Shown: positions 54,956 to 63,784 of the stretch, in pieces
How the letters are laid out: every line of letters starts with the position of its first letter
Numbering within the stretch: position 1 is the stretch's first letter
NCBI RefSeq assembly: GCF_014648135.1
Contig: NZ_BMQN01000001.1
Coordinates: forward strand, 186,001 to 250,000
DNA from: Deinococcus sedimenti
GTDB lineage: Bacteria > Deinococcota > Deinococci > Deinococcales > Deinococcaceae
Length of the DNA stretch: 64,000 bases
Direction of reading: 5' to 3'
Notes under the pieces: generated by a model
Told to the model about the DNA's origin: nothing
What the model saw: the letters and a program-made list of their open reading frames with translations, nothing else
The model's database searches: none
Made by a program: the position numbers and the translations under genes

Positions 54956-55801
54956 ATGACCACGATGCCCGCCCCCCCCACGGGGGGACCTGTTTCACGT
55001 CGCTCATCGCTGGCGCTGCCCCTGGCCGTCGCCCGGCTGGGCTTCCAGCGGCAGTTCGCGTACCCGCAGGCGGCCCTGTGGGGCCTGATCACCAACTCCT
55101 TCTTCGGCCTGCTGCGCGTCGCGGTGCTGCTGGCGCTGTTCGGTACGCGCCCGCAGGTGGCCGGGTACACCCCGCAGGACGCCATCACGTACACCGGCCT
55201 GACCCAGGCGTTCATCATGGCGTTCAGCCTGTTCGGCTGGTTCGACTTCATGCGCGTCATCCACCGGGGCGAGGTGACGGCCGACCTGCTGCGCCCCGCC
55301 AGCCTGCTGGTGTTCTGGGCCGCGCAGGACGCCGGGCGCGCCCTGGGGCAACTGGTGCTGCGAGGCCTGCCCATGCTGGCGATCTTCCAGGTCATCTGGG
55401 GTCTGAACTGGCCGCCCGGCCCGCTCGCCTGGGCGCAGGTCACCCTGAGCGTCCTGCTGGCCTGGGCGTGCGGGTTCCTGTTCCGCTTCCTGGTGAACTG
55501 CGCGGCGTTCTGGTCGCCGGACGCCGTGGGTTTCGGGCGCTTCGCGTGGGCGGTGCTGGGCCTGGGCTGCGGCTTCCTGATGCCCCTGGCCTTCTTCCCC
55601 GAAGGTTTTCGTGCCGTGCTGGCCAGGACGCCCTTCCCTGGCATGCTGAACACCACCGTGGAACTCTGGGTGGGCGTCACCAGCGGCCCGGCGGCGTGGG
55701 CGGCACTGGGGACGCAACTGGCCTGGACCGTGGCGCTGCTGCTCGCCTGCCGGGTCACGCTCCGCGCGGGCCTGCGGCGGCTGGAGGTCGCCGGTGGATA
55801 A
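54956..55801 (+). CDS. ABC-2 type exporter permease (DUF990 type), first
   Basis: The 281-residue membrane protein has six hydrophobic segments and motifs of the ABC-2 DUF990 family (ALWGLITNSFFGLLRVAVLL near the N-terminus, GQLVLRGLPMLA, LFRFLVNCAAFW and PLAFFPEGFRAVLARTPFPG). These permeases pair as two unequal subunits with one ATPase to export organic cations, lipids or other molecules. The ATG at 54956 has GGGAGG 5 nt upstream. It overlaps the next permease gene (55794) by 8 bp and is followed, beyond repeat A2, by the ATPase. Confidence 0.83.
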   Translation: MTTMPAPPTGGPVSRRSSLALPLAVARLGFQRQFAYPQAALWGLITNSFFGLLRVAVLLALFGTRPQVAGYTPQDAITYTGLTQAFIMAFSLFGWFDFMRVIHRGEVTADLLRPASLLVFWAAQDAGRALGQLVLRGLPMLAIFQVIWGLNWPPGPLAWAQVTLSVLLAWACGFLFRFLVNCAAFWSPDAVGFGRFAWAVLGLGCGFLMPLAFFPEGFRAVLARTPFPGMLNTTVELWVGVTSGPAAWAALGTQLAWTVALLLACRVTLRAGLRRLEVAGG

Positions 55802-56612
55802 CCTGCGGCATCACCTGACCCTGTACCTGCGGCTGCTGGGCGCGCAGATCCGCTCGCAGGGCGCGCACCGCACCTCATTCATCCTCGACGCGCTGGGCAG
55901 CCTGCTGATCACCGCCGCCGAATTCGCCGCCCTCGCGCTGGTCCTCCCGCGCTTCGGCGGGCTGGGCGGCTGGACGCTGGGCGAGATCTGCCTGCTGTAC
56001 GGCCTCGCGGAACTCGCGTTTGTCCTCATGGACATCCTGTTCGGCGGCTTCGACGCGCCCAACCTCTCCGCGCACGTCCGCAGCGGCTCATTCAGCACCT
56101 TCCTGCTGCGCCCCGCTCCCCTGACATTGCAGGTGTTCGCGTCGGACTTCGCGCTGCGCCGCCTGCCACGCGTGCTGCTCGCCGCCGCCATCGCCGCGTA
56201 CGGCCTCCTGCACGCCCCGCTGGCCGCCGGGCCCGAAACGGCTGCCCTCCTGACCGCCGCCGTGCTGGGCATGATCTGCTTCTTCGGCGGGCTGTTCGTC
56301 ATCGGCGGCACCCTGACGTTCTGGACGGTGGACAGCGTCGAGGCCATGAACGCCCTCACCTACGGCGGCCGCACCCTGATCAGCTACCCCATGGACATCT
56401 ACAGCGCGTGGCTGCGCCGCACCTTCACGTACCTGATCCCCGCCGCGTTCCTGAGCTACCTGCCCGCCCTGCACCTGCTGGGCCGCCCCCTGCCCGACGG
56501 ACTCCCAGACTGGGCCGCGCTGATCGGACCGCTGGCCGGACCACTCGTGCTGGCCGGGGCGTTCGTGTTCTGGCGCGTCGGCGTGCGCCACTACCAGGGC
56601 ACCGGCACATGA
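55794..56612 (+). CDS. ABC-2 type exporter permease (DUF990 type), second
   Basis: The 272-residue six-helix permease begins at a GTG that lies inside the first permease gene (8-bp overlap). Conserved regions include RTSFILDALGSLLITAAEF and VRSGSFSTFLLRPAPL, then YPMDIYSAWLRRTFTYLIP. It is the partner subunit of the first permease. The stop codon TGA is directly followed by the TACGGA end of repeat A2, so the transcript either passes through this element or is modulated by it before reaching the ATPase gene. Confidence 0.83.
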   Translation: MDNLRHHLTLYLRLLGAQIRSQGAHRTSFILDALGSLLITAAEFAALALVLPRFGGLGGWTLGEICLLYGLAELAFVLMDILFGGFDAPNLSAHVRSGSFSTFLLRPAPLTLQVFASDFALRRLPRVLLAAAIAAYGLLHAPLAAGPETAALLTAAVLGMICFFGGLFVIGGTLTFWTVDSVEAMNALTYGGRTLISYPMDIYSAWLRRTFTYLIPAAFLSYLPALHLLGRPLPDGLPDWAALIGPLAGPLVLAGAFVFWRVGVRHYQGTGT

Positions 56613-56746
56613 TACGGATTCCGTTTGTTTCGTTGACAGATCGGAACACCGCCGATCCGTCAACTCCACGTCCGGAACCCGCTTTGCTCCTTCTCGCATC
56701 CGCTCGGATTGAACGGTTTGTACAAACCATTCAATCGGAGTCCGTA
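56613..56746. repeat. Dispersed palindromic repeat A, copy 2, inside an ABC operon
   Basis: 134 bp with ends TACGGATTCCG and CGGAGTCCGTA. The first hairpin is TTGACAGATCGG/CCGATCCGTCAA (56633-56644 with 56652-56663). The second is a 30-bp near-perfect palindrome from GATTGAACGG to TTCAATC (56707-56736, 2 mismatches of 30). About 85% identical to copy 1. It lies between the second permease and the ATPase gene. Confidence 0.87.
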
Positions 56747-56783
56747 TGACACCGCTCGCCACAGACCCGAAGGGAGGCACCCC

Positions 56784-57740
56784 ATGATTCACGTCGAGCA
56801 CCTGCGCAAGACCTTCACCACCCGCACCGGCCGCTTCCTGAGCGCGCAGCGGCGCACCCATGAGGCCGTCCGGGACGTGTCCTTCCACATTCCACGCGGC
56901 GAGATCGTCGGGTACCTCGGGCCGAACGGGGCGGGGAAGAGCACCACCGTCAAGATCCTCACCGGCCTGCTCGTGCCCGACAGCGGCACCGTCACGGTGG
57001 GCGGCCTGACGCCCTGGCAGGACCGCCGCCGCCACGTCGCGCGTCTGGGCGCAGTGTTCGGGCAGCGCACCACCCTCTGGTGGGACCTGCCGGTCATCGA
57101 GAGCCTGCGCCTCCTGCGGCACGTCTACCGCATCCCGCATGCGACGTGGCAGGCGAACCTGACCACCTTCACGGACCTGCTCGACCTCGGGCCGTTCCTA
57201 CACACGCCCGCCCGCGCGCTGTCGCTGGGGCAGCGGATGCGCGCCGACCTCGCCGCCGCGCTGCTGCACGACCCCGAACTGCTGTTCCTCGACGAACCCA
57301 CCGTCGGTCTGGACGTCGTCGCCAAGGAACGCATCCGGGACTTCATCGCGCACGTCAACCGCGAACGGGAGGTCACGGTGCTCCTCACCACGCACGACCT
57401 CGGGGACGTGGAACGCCTCGCGCGGCGCGTGCTGATCATCGACCACGGGCAACTGCTCTTCGACGGCGACCTTGCCCGACTTCAGGCCGCGTACGGCTCG
57501 CAGCGCGAACTGCACGTGGACTTCGAAGCTCCCGTCGCTCAACCCGACGTGCCCGGCCTCACCCTCCTGAGCCACGCGGCGGGCCGCGCCACGTACGCCT
57601 TCACGGGCGCCGCCGCGGACCCCATCGCCCGCGTCACGGCGCACGCCCCCGTCCGCGACCTCACCGTGCGCGAACCGGACATCGAGGCCACCATCCGCCG
57701 CATCTACGAAGGCGACCTGCTCCGCGCCGGGGTAGGGTAG
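56784..57740 (+). CDS. ABC exporter ATPase
   Basis: The 318-residue ATPase has Walker A GPNGAGKSTTVKIL near residue 52, the Q-loop FGQRTTLWWDLP, the signature LSLGQRMRADLAAALL, Walker B LLFLDEPTVGLD and the H-loop TTHDLGDVERL. The FGQR..LWWDLP insert is typical of ATPases partnering DUF990 permeases, confirming the pairing with the two upstream genes. A C-terminal regulatory domain of about 90 residues follows. GGGAGG lies 6 nt before the ATG at 56784. Exported substrate unknown. Confidence 0.88.
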   Translation: MIHVEHLRKTFTTRTGRFLSAQRRTHEAVRDVSFHIPRGEIVGYLGPNGAGKSTTVKILTGLLVPDSGTVTVGGLTPWQDRRRHVARLGAVFGQRTTLWWDLPVIESLRLLRHVYRIPHATWQANLTTFTDLLDLGPFLHTPARALSLGQRMRADLAAALLHDPELLFLDEPTVGLDVVAKERIRDFIAHVNREREVTVLLTTHDLGDVERLARRVLIIDHGQLLFDGDLARLQAAYGSQRELHVDFEAPVAQPDVPGLTLLSHAAGRATYAFTGAAADPIARVTAHAPVRDLTVREPDIEATIRRIYEGDLLRAGVG

Positions 57741-57745
57741 AGGTC

Positions 57746-58132
57746 ATGTCGTCCCCCGAAGTCACAGGCCCGGCGCCCAGCGTGAGCACAGGCGCGCTGT
57801 TCCTGGTGATCCTGACCTGCGCGGTCGCCTTCAACGTCCTGTTCCTGACGGTCATCCCCGACGACCGCCCCCTGCGTCTCGCCTGCGCTGCCCTGCCCCT
57901 CGCCGCGCTGCTGTGGACCGCCGTCGCCGTCTGGCGTTCACGCGGCGTGCCCAGTACATTCCCCGCCCCGCTCCTGCCCGTCTGCGCCACCCTCCTTAGC
58001 CTGCCCGTGTCCGGCGCGGCCCTCCGCCTCGCGCAGGGCGACACGCTGCCTGCCGGACAGTGGGCCTTCCTGGGACTGGGCGTACTGGCGTTCCTCGGGG
58101 CGACGATCTACACGTACCGCACCCGGCCTTGA
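57746..58132 (+). CDS. Hypothetical four-helix membrane protein
   Basis: This 128-residue protein has four hydrophobic segments (about residues 15-36, 47-63, 75-90 and 105-121) and a polar N-terminus. No known family. TAGGGT (57733-57738) lies 7 nt before the ATG, so it may be transcribed independently although it follows the ATPase stop by only 5 bp. The last bases overlap the TTG start of the glycosylase gene, suggesting co-translation. Confidence 0.6.
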   Translation: MSSPEVTGPAPSVSTGALFLVILTCAVAFNVLFLTVIPDDRPLRLACAALPLAALLWTAVAVWRSRGVPSTFPAPLLPVCATLLSLPVSGAALRLAQGDTLPAGQWAFLGLGVLAFLGATIYTYRTRP

Positions 58133-58752
58133 CCACCCCGCTGCCGCCCACGCACTTCCGGGGTGACCCGGTCCCCGTCGCGCGCGCGCTGCTGGGAGGG
58201 ACGCTCGTGCGCGTGCTGGACGACGGCGCACGCCTGACCGGGCGGATCGTGGAGGTCGAAGCTTACGACTGCCCCCGCGACCCCGCCTGCACCGCCGGAC
58301 GCTTCCACGCCGCCCGCAGTGCCGACATGGCCATCCCGCCCGGCACGTGGCTGTTCTGGACGGCGCACGGCCACCCACTGCTTCAGGTCGCGTGCCGCCC
58401 GGAGGGTGTGTCGGCCAGCGTCCTGATCCGCGCCATCGAGCCGCTGGAGGGACTGGGGCACATGCTGACCTTCCGGCCCGTCACGCGCGAACGCGACCTG
58501 ACGAACGGCCCCGCCAAACTCGTGTACGCCCTGGGACTGGACCCCGCGCGGATCAGCGGGCGGCCCGTGAACGCCCCGGAACTGCACCTCCTGCCGCCCC
58601 CCGCCCCCCTCCCGGACGAGATGGTCGAGGTCACCGCCCGCATCGGCATCCGCGAGGGCCGCACCCTCCCGTGGCGCTTCACGATCCGCGGCAACCCCTG
58701 GGTGTCACCCGCCACGCCCAGCATGGACCTGAGCGTCACCCCGGACGCGTAG
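58129..58752 (+). CDS. 3-methyladenine DNA glycosylase (AAG/Mpg family)
   Basis: The 207-residue DNA-repair glycosylase removes alkylated purines. It shows [20 protein letters not shown] at the N-terminus, [18 protein letters not shown] with the catalytic Glu near residue 43, the [12 protein letters not shown] block near 125 and the C-terminal [20 protein letters not shown]. The region after the first motif ([17 protein letters not shown]) is divergent from the usual Tyr-rich intercalation loop of AAG enzymes. The start is a TTG at 58129 overlapping the previous stop. No nearby ATG. Convergent with meaB (17-bp overlap). Confidence 0.88.
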   Translation: MTTPLPPTHFRGDPVPVARALLGGTLVRVLDDGARLTGRIVEVEAYDCPRDPACTAGRFHAARSADMAIPPGTWLFWTAHGHPLLQVACRPEGVSASVLIRAIEPLEGLGHMLTFRPVTRERDLTNGPAKLVYALGLDPARISGRPVNAPELHLLPPPAPLPDEMVEVTARIGIREGRTLPWRFTIRGNPWVSPATPSMDLSVTPDA

Positions 58753-59695
58753 GGTCGTCCGCCAGCAACGCTGCGACGCCCTGCACCGCCGTGCGTTCGC
58801 CACGCAGGACCTCGCCGCGCAGGGCGTGCAGCCGCGCCGGGTCGAGGCCCGCCTGGAACGCCCGCCAGGCGGCCTCGCGCAGCAGTTCGTCGAACCACTG
58901 CGCCGCCTGCCGCTGCCGCTTCTCGCGCAGGTCCACCGCGGCGCGGTACGCCTCGACGGTGCTCCACACGGCGTCCAGGCCCTCGCCGGTCAACGCGGAG
59001 GCCCGCAGTGCCACGGGCCGCCACGGTGCGTCGTGCGGTGTGAGCAGCGTCAGCGCGGTGCGCAACTCCGTCTGGGCGCGCACTGCCGCCTGCGGGCTGA
59101 CGTCCGCCTTGTTCACCACGCACACGTCCGCGAGTTCCATGATCCCCCGCTTGATGCCCTGCAACTCGTCCCCGGCGTTCGGGAGGGTCAGCAGCACGAA
59201 CAGGTCCGTCATGGCCGCCACCTGCGTCTCGCTCTGGCCCACGCCGACCGTCTCCACGAGGATCACGTCGAAACCCGCCGCCTCGCACAGCGTGATGGAT
59301 TCCCGCGTGCGCCGCGCCACGCCGCCCAGCGTGCCCCCGCTGGGGCTGGGGCGGATGAACGCGTTCGGGTGTACCGTCAGGCGCGGCATGCGTGTCTTGT
59401 CGCCCATGATGCTGCCGCCCGTCCGGGCACTGCTGGGGTCGACCGCCAGCACCGCCACTCGGTGCCCCGCGTCGGCCAGCCGCACGCCCAGCGCCTCGAT
59501 GAACGTGCTCTTGCCGACGCCCGGCACGCCCGTCAGGCCGATCCGCACCGACCGCCCCGCACGCGGCAGCACCTCCGACAGGAGGGCCTGTGCCTGCGCC
59601 TCATGCTCGGGCCGCGTGGACTCCACCAGCGTGATCGCCTTCGCCAGCGCCCGCCGTGCGCCCGACAGCAGCGGCAGCGTCAGAGGATGGGCCAT
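58736..59695 (-). CDS. meaB: Methylmalonyl-CoA mutase-associated GTPase MeaB
   Basis: The 319-residue GTPase loads and protects the adenosylcobalamin cofactor of methylmalonyl-CoA mutase. Motifs: [20 protein letters not shown] (G1) near residue 51, [20 protein letters not shown] near 85, [15 protein letters not shown] near 113, ETVGVGQSE (G3) near 149 and VVNKADV (G4) near 193. It ends the operon that starts with the mutase gene. The start at 59695 overlaps the previous secreted-protein gene by 16 bp. Confidence 0.93.
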   Translation of the reverse strand: MAHPLTLPLLSGARRALAKAITLVESTRPEHEAQAQALLSEVLPRAGRSVRIGLTGVPGVGKSTFIEALGVRLADAGHRVAVLAVDPSSARTGGSIMGDKTRMPRLTVHPNAFIRPSPSGGTLGGVARRTRESITLCEAAGFDVILVETVGVGQSETQVAAMTDLFVLLTLPNAGDELQGIKRGIMELADVCVVNKADVSPQAAVRAQTELRTALTLLTPHDAPWRPVALRASALTGEGLDAVWSTVEAYRAAVDLREKRQRQAAQWFDELLREAAWRAFQAGLDPARLHALRGEVLRGERTAVQGVAALLADDPTRPG

Positions 59696-60180
59696 GATGT
59701 CAACTCCGCGCAGTTCAGCGCCGTGTAGGCTGTGGGGGACGGCGTGAACCGGAACGCCGCAGGCAGGGGCATGTCCTGCGGCCGGGGCGAACGTGAGTAC
59801 CGCACGCCGTCCCGCTGACCCGAGGTCGTCACCCGGATCACCCGACCGTCCGCGCCCAGCGTCCACGCGATCGTCCCGAAGTCCCAGTCGCCCTGCGCCG
59901 TCCACGTCACCGTCTTCCAGCCTCCGTTCGCGTACCGGGTGAACGTCAGGTGCGTCACGGCGTCCATGACGCTCGTGTAGCTGAACTCCAGCTGCTGCAC
60001 CCGCCCGGACCGGTCGCGGACCTCCTGCACCTGCTCGAAGGTCTGCTGGTCCAGAGGACCGCATGCGGGCAGTTCGAACGTCCGGACCGACCAGCCCGCG
60101 GGCCAGTCCGCCGCGCCTGCCCCTCCGGTCAGGCACGCCAGCAGCAGCAGGCGCGTCAGGGGATGGGCAGCGGCGGACAA
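59680..60180 (-). CDS. Secreted protein of a three-member paralogous set (third)
   Basis: This 166-residue exported protein of unknown family begins with a signal peptide ([20 protein letters not shown]). The mature part is beta-rich with repeats of the form D-R-S-G-R-V and G-A-D-G-R-V-I-R-V, and a cysteine near each end (LPACGP and LNCAELT). The two genes upstream encode proteins with the same layout. The start is a TTG at 60180 with GAGAGG 5 nt upstream. It overlaps both neighbours and is part of the mutase operon. Confidence 0.6.
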   Translation of the reverse strand: MSAAAHPLTRLLLLACLTGGAGAADWPAGWSVRTFELPACGPLDQQTFEQVQEVRDRSGRVQQLEFSYTSVMDAVTHLTFTRYANGGWKTVTWTAQGDWDFGTIAWTLGADGRVIRVTTSGQRDGVRYSRSPRPQDMPLPAAFRFTPSPTAYTALNCAELTSWPIL

Positions 60181-60692
60181 GTGAACCTCTCTATCAGGTC
60201 GGCGGGGCGCAGTTCGCGTTCCAGGGTTGGCCAGGGGACGCGGTGCTCGGGCTGCACGTCGCCCCACTCGCGGGTCTGCACGACCTGCCCGTCCGGGCCG
60301 ATCAGCCGTTCGATCCGCGCGGCCACGGCGTCCTGGCCGGGCGTGCGGCGCAGCACCCACGAGTACGCGCGGGGGCGGCCCGCGTCGTCCCAGTCGATGC
60401 GCTGCTCGGTCCGGTCCGGGTTCCAGCCGGATGCCGCGCGGAACACCAGCCGCCGCACCGTGCCGCGCGCGTCCGTCCACGTCTGCACGTCGAAGAACGC
60501 GTCCATGATGCAGGGCATCGACGAGCCCTGGAACGCCCGCCAGCCTCCCAGCGCCGCGTCGTTCCCGGTCACGACCGCCCGCGCGGACACCACAGGAGAG
60601 AGGCTCACCGGGTTGCCCACTCCGCCCGCCAGTGCGGCCCCACCCGACAGAGGCGCACTCAGCAGCAGCGCCAGCATCACCCATTTCAGCAT
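60156..60692 (-). CDS. Secreted protein of a three-member paralogous set (second)
   Basis: The 178-residue exported protein starts with the signal peptide [20 protein letters not shown]. The mature part shows [26 protein letters not shown] and [13 protein letters not shown], three spaced D-x-x-G-x-x/D-A-G-R motifs with Cys residues near the start (SMPCIMDA) and end (FTCPPLP), matching its two neighbours. Not a family I recognise; the spacing resembles short YD/Rhs-like beta repeats. The start overlaps the previous gene by 7 bp. Confidence 0.62.
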   Translation of the reverse strand: MLKWVMLALLLSAPLSGGAALAGGVGNPVSLSPVVSARAVVTGNDAALGGWRAFQGSSMPCIMDAFFDVQTWTDARGTVRRLVFRAASGWNPDRTEQRIDWDDAGRPRAYSWVLRRTPGQDAVAARIERLIGPDGQVVQTREWGDVQPEHRVPWPTLERELRPADLIERFTCPPLPIP

Positions 60693-61165
60693 GTCAGCCC
60701 CCCCGGCACTACGCGCAGGTACGACCTCAGCGGCGTCGTCACGCCCCGCGCGCGGAACCCCGTCTCCTTCACCAGACGTCCCCGCGCGTCGAACGACCCA
60801 CGCACGTCCAGCAGGCGACCGGCGAAGCCACTCCAGCTGACGCTGAGGCCCGTCAGGCGCCCGGCGCGGTCGTAACTCTGCCGCACCCACAACCGGTTGT
60901 CCGGCACCAGCCGCGCGTACGTCAGGCTCCGCACCCGGCCCGAACGGTCCAGCAGGTACGTCGTGTCCCCCCGCTCACACACCCGCAGACCCCCCACCTG
61001 CGCGGGCGGCCCCGCAGGCGGCGCGGGCAGGCTCATCCCGGCAGCATCCGCACCGCTCAACCCAGCTACGCCCAGCACGGCACACGCCGCCACAGCCCTC
61101 AGTCGCTTCAACATGAGGGCAGGTACGCGGGGCGGCGGGTAGAGGTTGCGGGACGCGAGTGTCAT
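60686..61165 (-). CDS. Secreted protein of a three-member paralogous set (first)
   Basis: The 159-residue (or 142-residue) exported protein has an N-terminal signal peptide (LKRLRAVAACAVLGVAGLSG) and a mature beta-repeat part with YLLDRSGRVRSLTYARL, SYDRAGRLTGLSVSWSG and FDARGRLVKETGF. Cysteines sit near its start (LRVCERG) and at the last residue. The start is set at the ATG at 61165, which overlaps the previous stop as ATGA; an internal ATG at 61114 directly begins the signal peptide and is an equally fair choice. Layout is shared with the next two genes. Confidence 0.6.
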   Translation of the reverse strand: MTLASRNLYPPPRVPALMLKRLRAVAACAVLGVAGLSGADAAGMSLPAPPAGPPAQVGGLRVCERGDTTYLLDRSGRVRSLTYARLVPDNRLWVRQSYDRAGRLTGLSVSWSGFAGRLLDVRGSFDARGRLVKETGFRARGVTTPLRSYLRVVPGGLTC

Positions 61166-61461
61166 GGCTCCTCGACCGGGCGGAACTGGTACGACACCGC
61201 GAACGCGATGAGTCCCACCACGAACAGGACACCCGAGCCGTACAGCAGGGCCGTGCCGGACCGGATCTCGGACAGGGTGTCCGTCGAGTCCGGGCCGCCT
61301 CCCGCGAGCACCAGCACGAAGCCTGTGCCCAGTGAGGGAAGGACCAGCAGCGCGCCGACCAGGGCGCCGAGCGCGCCGAGAGCCATGCCGCCGCACCCGG
61401 CCCAGCGCCACGTCTGGGCGAGTGGGTCAGAGGGTGCGGGGCTGGGCTGGGGTTCGCTCAC
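61162..61461 (-). CDS. Small membrane protein in the mutase operon
   Basis: This 99-residue protein has two hydrophobic segments (about residues 23-52, Ala/Gly/Leu-rich, and 70-89) and short polar ends. No family is recognised. Its GTG start (61459-61461) overlaps the mutase stop as GTGA, so it is translated right after methylmalonyl-CoA mutase. Its own stop overlaps the first secreted-protein gene. Function cannot be assigned. Confidence 0.62.
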   Translation of the reverse strand: MSEPQPSPAPSDPLAQTWRWAGCGGMALGALGALVGALLVLPSLGTGFVLVLAGGGPDSTDTLSEIRSGTALLYGSGVLFVVGLIAFAVSYQFRPVEEP

Positions 61462-63587
61462 GCCTGTTCGCGCGCTCGCAGGAGGTTCAGCACCTCGCGG
61501 GCGCTGCTGAGGATGGGGGTGCCGGGGCCGAAGATGCCTGCCGCACCTGCCTCGCGCAGCGCGGGGTAGTCCTGTTGCGGGATGACGCCGCCCACGACGA
61601 CGAGGATGTCCCCGGCGCCCTGCTCGCGCAGCGCGGCGATCAGTTGCGGGACGAGGGTCTTGTGTCCGGCGGCCTGACTGCTGACGCCCACCACATGCAC
61701 GTCGTTCTCGATGGCCTGACGCGCGGCCTCGTCGGGCGTCTGGAAGAGGGGGCCGACGTCCACGTCGAAGCCCAGGTCGGCGAAGCCCGTGGCGATGACC
61801 TTCGCGCCGCGGTCGTGGCCGTCCTGGCCCATCTTCACGACGAGGATGCGGGGGCGGCGGCCCTCGGCTTCGGCAAAGGCCTCGATCTCACCCTGGAGGG
61901 ACGCGAAGCCCGCGTCGCCGTCGTACCCGGCGGCGTACACGCCACTCAGGGTGCGGATCTCGGCGGCGTGGCGGCCCCAGGCGCGCTCCAGGGCGTCGCT
62001 GACCTCGCCCACCGTGCAGCGGGCCTGCATGGCGGTCACGCTCAGGGCCAGCAGGTTGCCTGACCCGCTGCGGGCGGCGTGTTCCAGGGCCGCGAGGGCG
62101 GCCTGCACGGCCTGCGGGTCGCGCGTTTCCCGCACGCGGTTCAGGCGGGCGATCTGCGCGTCCCGCACGGCGGCGTTGTCGATGTCCAGCACGTCCACCG
62201 GGGTGTCCTGCGTGGGGCGGTACTTGTTCACGCCGACGATGACGTCCTCGCCCCGGTCAATGCGGGCCTGTTTGCGCGCGGCGGACTCCTCGATGCGCAG
62301 TTTCGGCACGCCGCTCTCGATGGCCTTCGCCATGCCGCCCAGCGACTCGACCTCCCGCATCAGTTCCCGCGCCTTCTCCGCGAGGTCGTGGGTGAGGCGT
62401 TCCATCATGAAGCTGCCGCCCCAGGGGTCCACGACGTGCGGGATGCCCGTTTCCTCCTGGATGACCAGCTGGGTGTTGCGGGCAATCCGGGCGCTGAAGT
62501 CGGTGGGCAGGCCGATGGCCTCGTCGAAGGAGTTCGTGTGCAGGCTCTGCGTGCCGCCGAACACGGCGGCCATGGCCTCGACGGTCGTGCGGATGACGTT
62601 GTTGTACGGGTCCTGCTCGGTGAGGCTCCAGCCGCTCGTCTGGCAGTGGGTGCGCAGCGCGCGGCTCATGGGGTTTTTCGGCTCGAAGGGCGCCATGAGT
62701 TCGCTCCACAGGAGTCGGGCGGCGCGGAGCTTGGCGACCTCCATGTAGAAGTTCATGCCGATCCCGAAGAAGAAACTCAGGCGCGGCGCGAACTCGTCGA
62801 TGTGCAGGCCCTTGCCGAGCGCGGCCTTCACGTACTCCAGCCCGTCGGCGAGGGTGTAGGCGAGTTCCAGCGCGGCGTTCGCCCCGGCCTCCTGGATGTG
62901 GTACCCGCTGATGGAAATCGAGTTGAAGCGTGGCATCTGCTGCGCCGTGAACTCGATGATGTCCGCGATGATCCGCATGCTGGGCGCCGGCGGGTAGATG
63001 TACGTGTTGCGGACCATGAACTCTTTCAGGATGTCGTTCTGGATGGTCCCGGACAGCTGGTCCAGCGTCGCGCCCTGCTCCAGCCCCGCCACGATGTACC
63101 CGGCGAGGATCGGCAGGACCGCGCCGTTCATGGTCATGGACACCGACATTTCGCTCAACGGAATGCCGTCGAAGAGGATCTTCATGTCCTCGACGCTGTC
63201 GATGGCGACCCCGGCCTTGCCCACATCGCCCACCACGCGCGGGTGGTCGCTGTCGTACCCGCGGTGCGTGGCGAGATCGAACGCGACCGACAGGCCCTTC
63301 TGCCCCGCGGCGAGGTTACGGCGGTAGAACGCGTTCGATTCCTCGGCGGTACTGAAGCCCGCGTACTGCCGGATGGTCCAGGGGCGCGCGGCATACATGG
63401 TGGCGCGGGGGCCGCGCGTGAAGGGCGGCAGGCCCGGCAGGGACGCGGTGTCCACGTCGCGGGTGTCGTCTGCGGTGTACAGGGCCTGAAGGGTGATGCC
63501 CTCGGGCGTCTCGCGGTTCAGGCGCGAAACGTCGGCGCCTTTCAGGTCCTTGCTGGCCTGGGCTTTCCAGGCACTCAGGTCGGGCAT
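61458..63587 (-). CDS. Methylmalonyl-CoA mutase
   Basis: The 709-residue adenosylcobalamin enzyme interconverts methylmalonyl-CoA and succinyl-CoA. It is the catalytic single-chain type. The N-terminal TIM barrel includes [20 protein letters not shown] near residue 60 and [15 protein letters not shown] near 147, with the substrate block [17 protein letters not shown] near 205. The C-terminal B12 domain holds the cobalt His in [20 protein letters not shown], then [16 protein letters not shown] and the GG nucleotide loop near 672. No separate small subunit is adjacent. GGAGG lies 7 nt before the ATG. It heads the operon that ends in meaB, with an operator 53 bp upstream. Confidence 0.95.
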   Translation of the reverse strand: MPDLSAWKAQASKDLKGADVSRLNRETPEGITLQALYTADDTRDVDTASLPGLPPFTRGPRATMYAARPWTIRQYAGFSTAEESNAFYRRNLAAGQKGLSVAFDLATHRGYDSDHPRVVGDVGKAGVAIDSVEDMKILFDGIPLSEMSVSMTMNGAVLPILAGYIVAGLEQGATLDQLSGTIQNDILKEFMVRNTYIYPPAPSMRIIADIIEFTAQQMPRFNSISISGYHIQEAGANAALELAYTLADGLEYVKAALGKGLHIDEFAPRLSFFFGIGMNFYMEVAKLRAARLLWSELMAPFEPKNPMSRALRTHCQTSGWSLTEQDPYNNVIRTTVEAMAAVFGGTQSLHTNSFDEAIGLPTDFSARIARNTQLVIQEETGIPHVVDPWGGSFMMERLTHDLAEKARELMREVESLGGMAKAIESGVPKLRIEESAARKQARIDRGEDVIVGVNKYRPTQDTPVDVLDIDNAAVRDAQIARLNRVRETRDPQAVQAALAALEHAARSGSGNLLALSVTAMQARCTVGEVSDALERAWGRHAAEIRTLSGVYAAGYDGDAGFASLQGEIEAFAEAEGRRPRILVVKMGQDGHDRGAKVIATGFADLGFDVDVGPLFQTPDEAARQAIENDVHVVGVSSQAAGHKTLVPQLIAALREQGAGDILVVVGGVIPQQDYPALREAGAAGIFGPGTPILSSAREVLNLLRAREQA

Positions 63588-63637
63588 GTGTGTTCCTCCG
63601 TGTGCTGCCGCCATCATGCCACCCACCCCGCACGCGC

Positions 63638-63655
63638 ACCAAACGGTCGTTCGGT
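63638..63655. promoter_or_regulatory. Palindromic operator upstream of the mutase operon
   Basis: ACCAAACGGTCGTTCGGT is an 18-bp palindrome (14 of 18 matched). Bases 63640-63653 fit the pattern CNAACGNNCGTTNG, which I recall as the target of a TetR-family regulator (PaaR) in Thermus. It lies about 50-70 bp upstream of the mutase ATG and about 130 bp from rpe. A TetR-type repressor responding to an acyl-CoA is the likely reader; its gene is not adjacent. Confidence 0.6.
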
Positions 63656-63784
63656 CCCGGCTCCTGAAGGCTGTTCCCGCGTGTGGGACAGCCCCGCCCC
63701 ACATCATTCTGTGTCAGTGAGAAAACACCGCTCCTGCTTCGCCCCCCGTGAAATCAGAGTGTGGGGAATGCTAAGCTTCTGCCC

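Noticed and set aside
56425..56746. Small frames inside repeat A2 encoding FVQTIQSES-like peptides
   Set aside because: The peptide arises from the palindrome itself and recurs in other frames and copies, so it is not a conserved gene.
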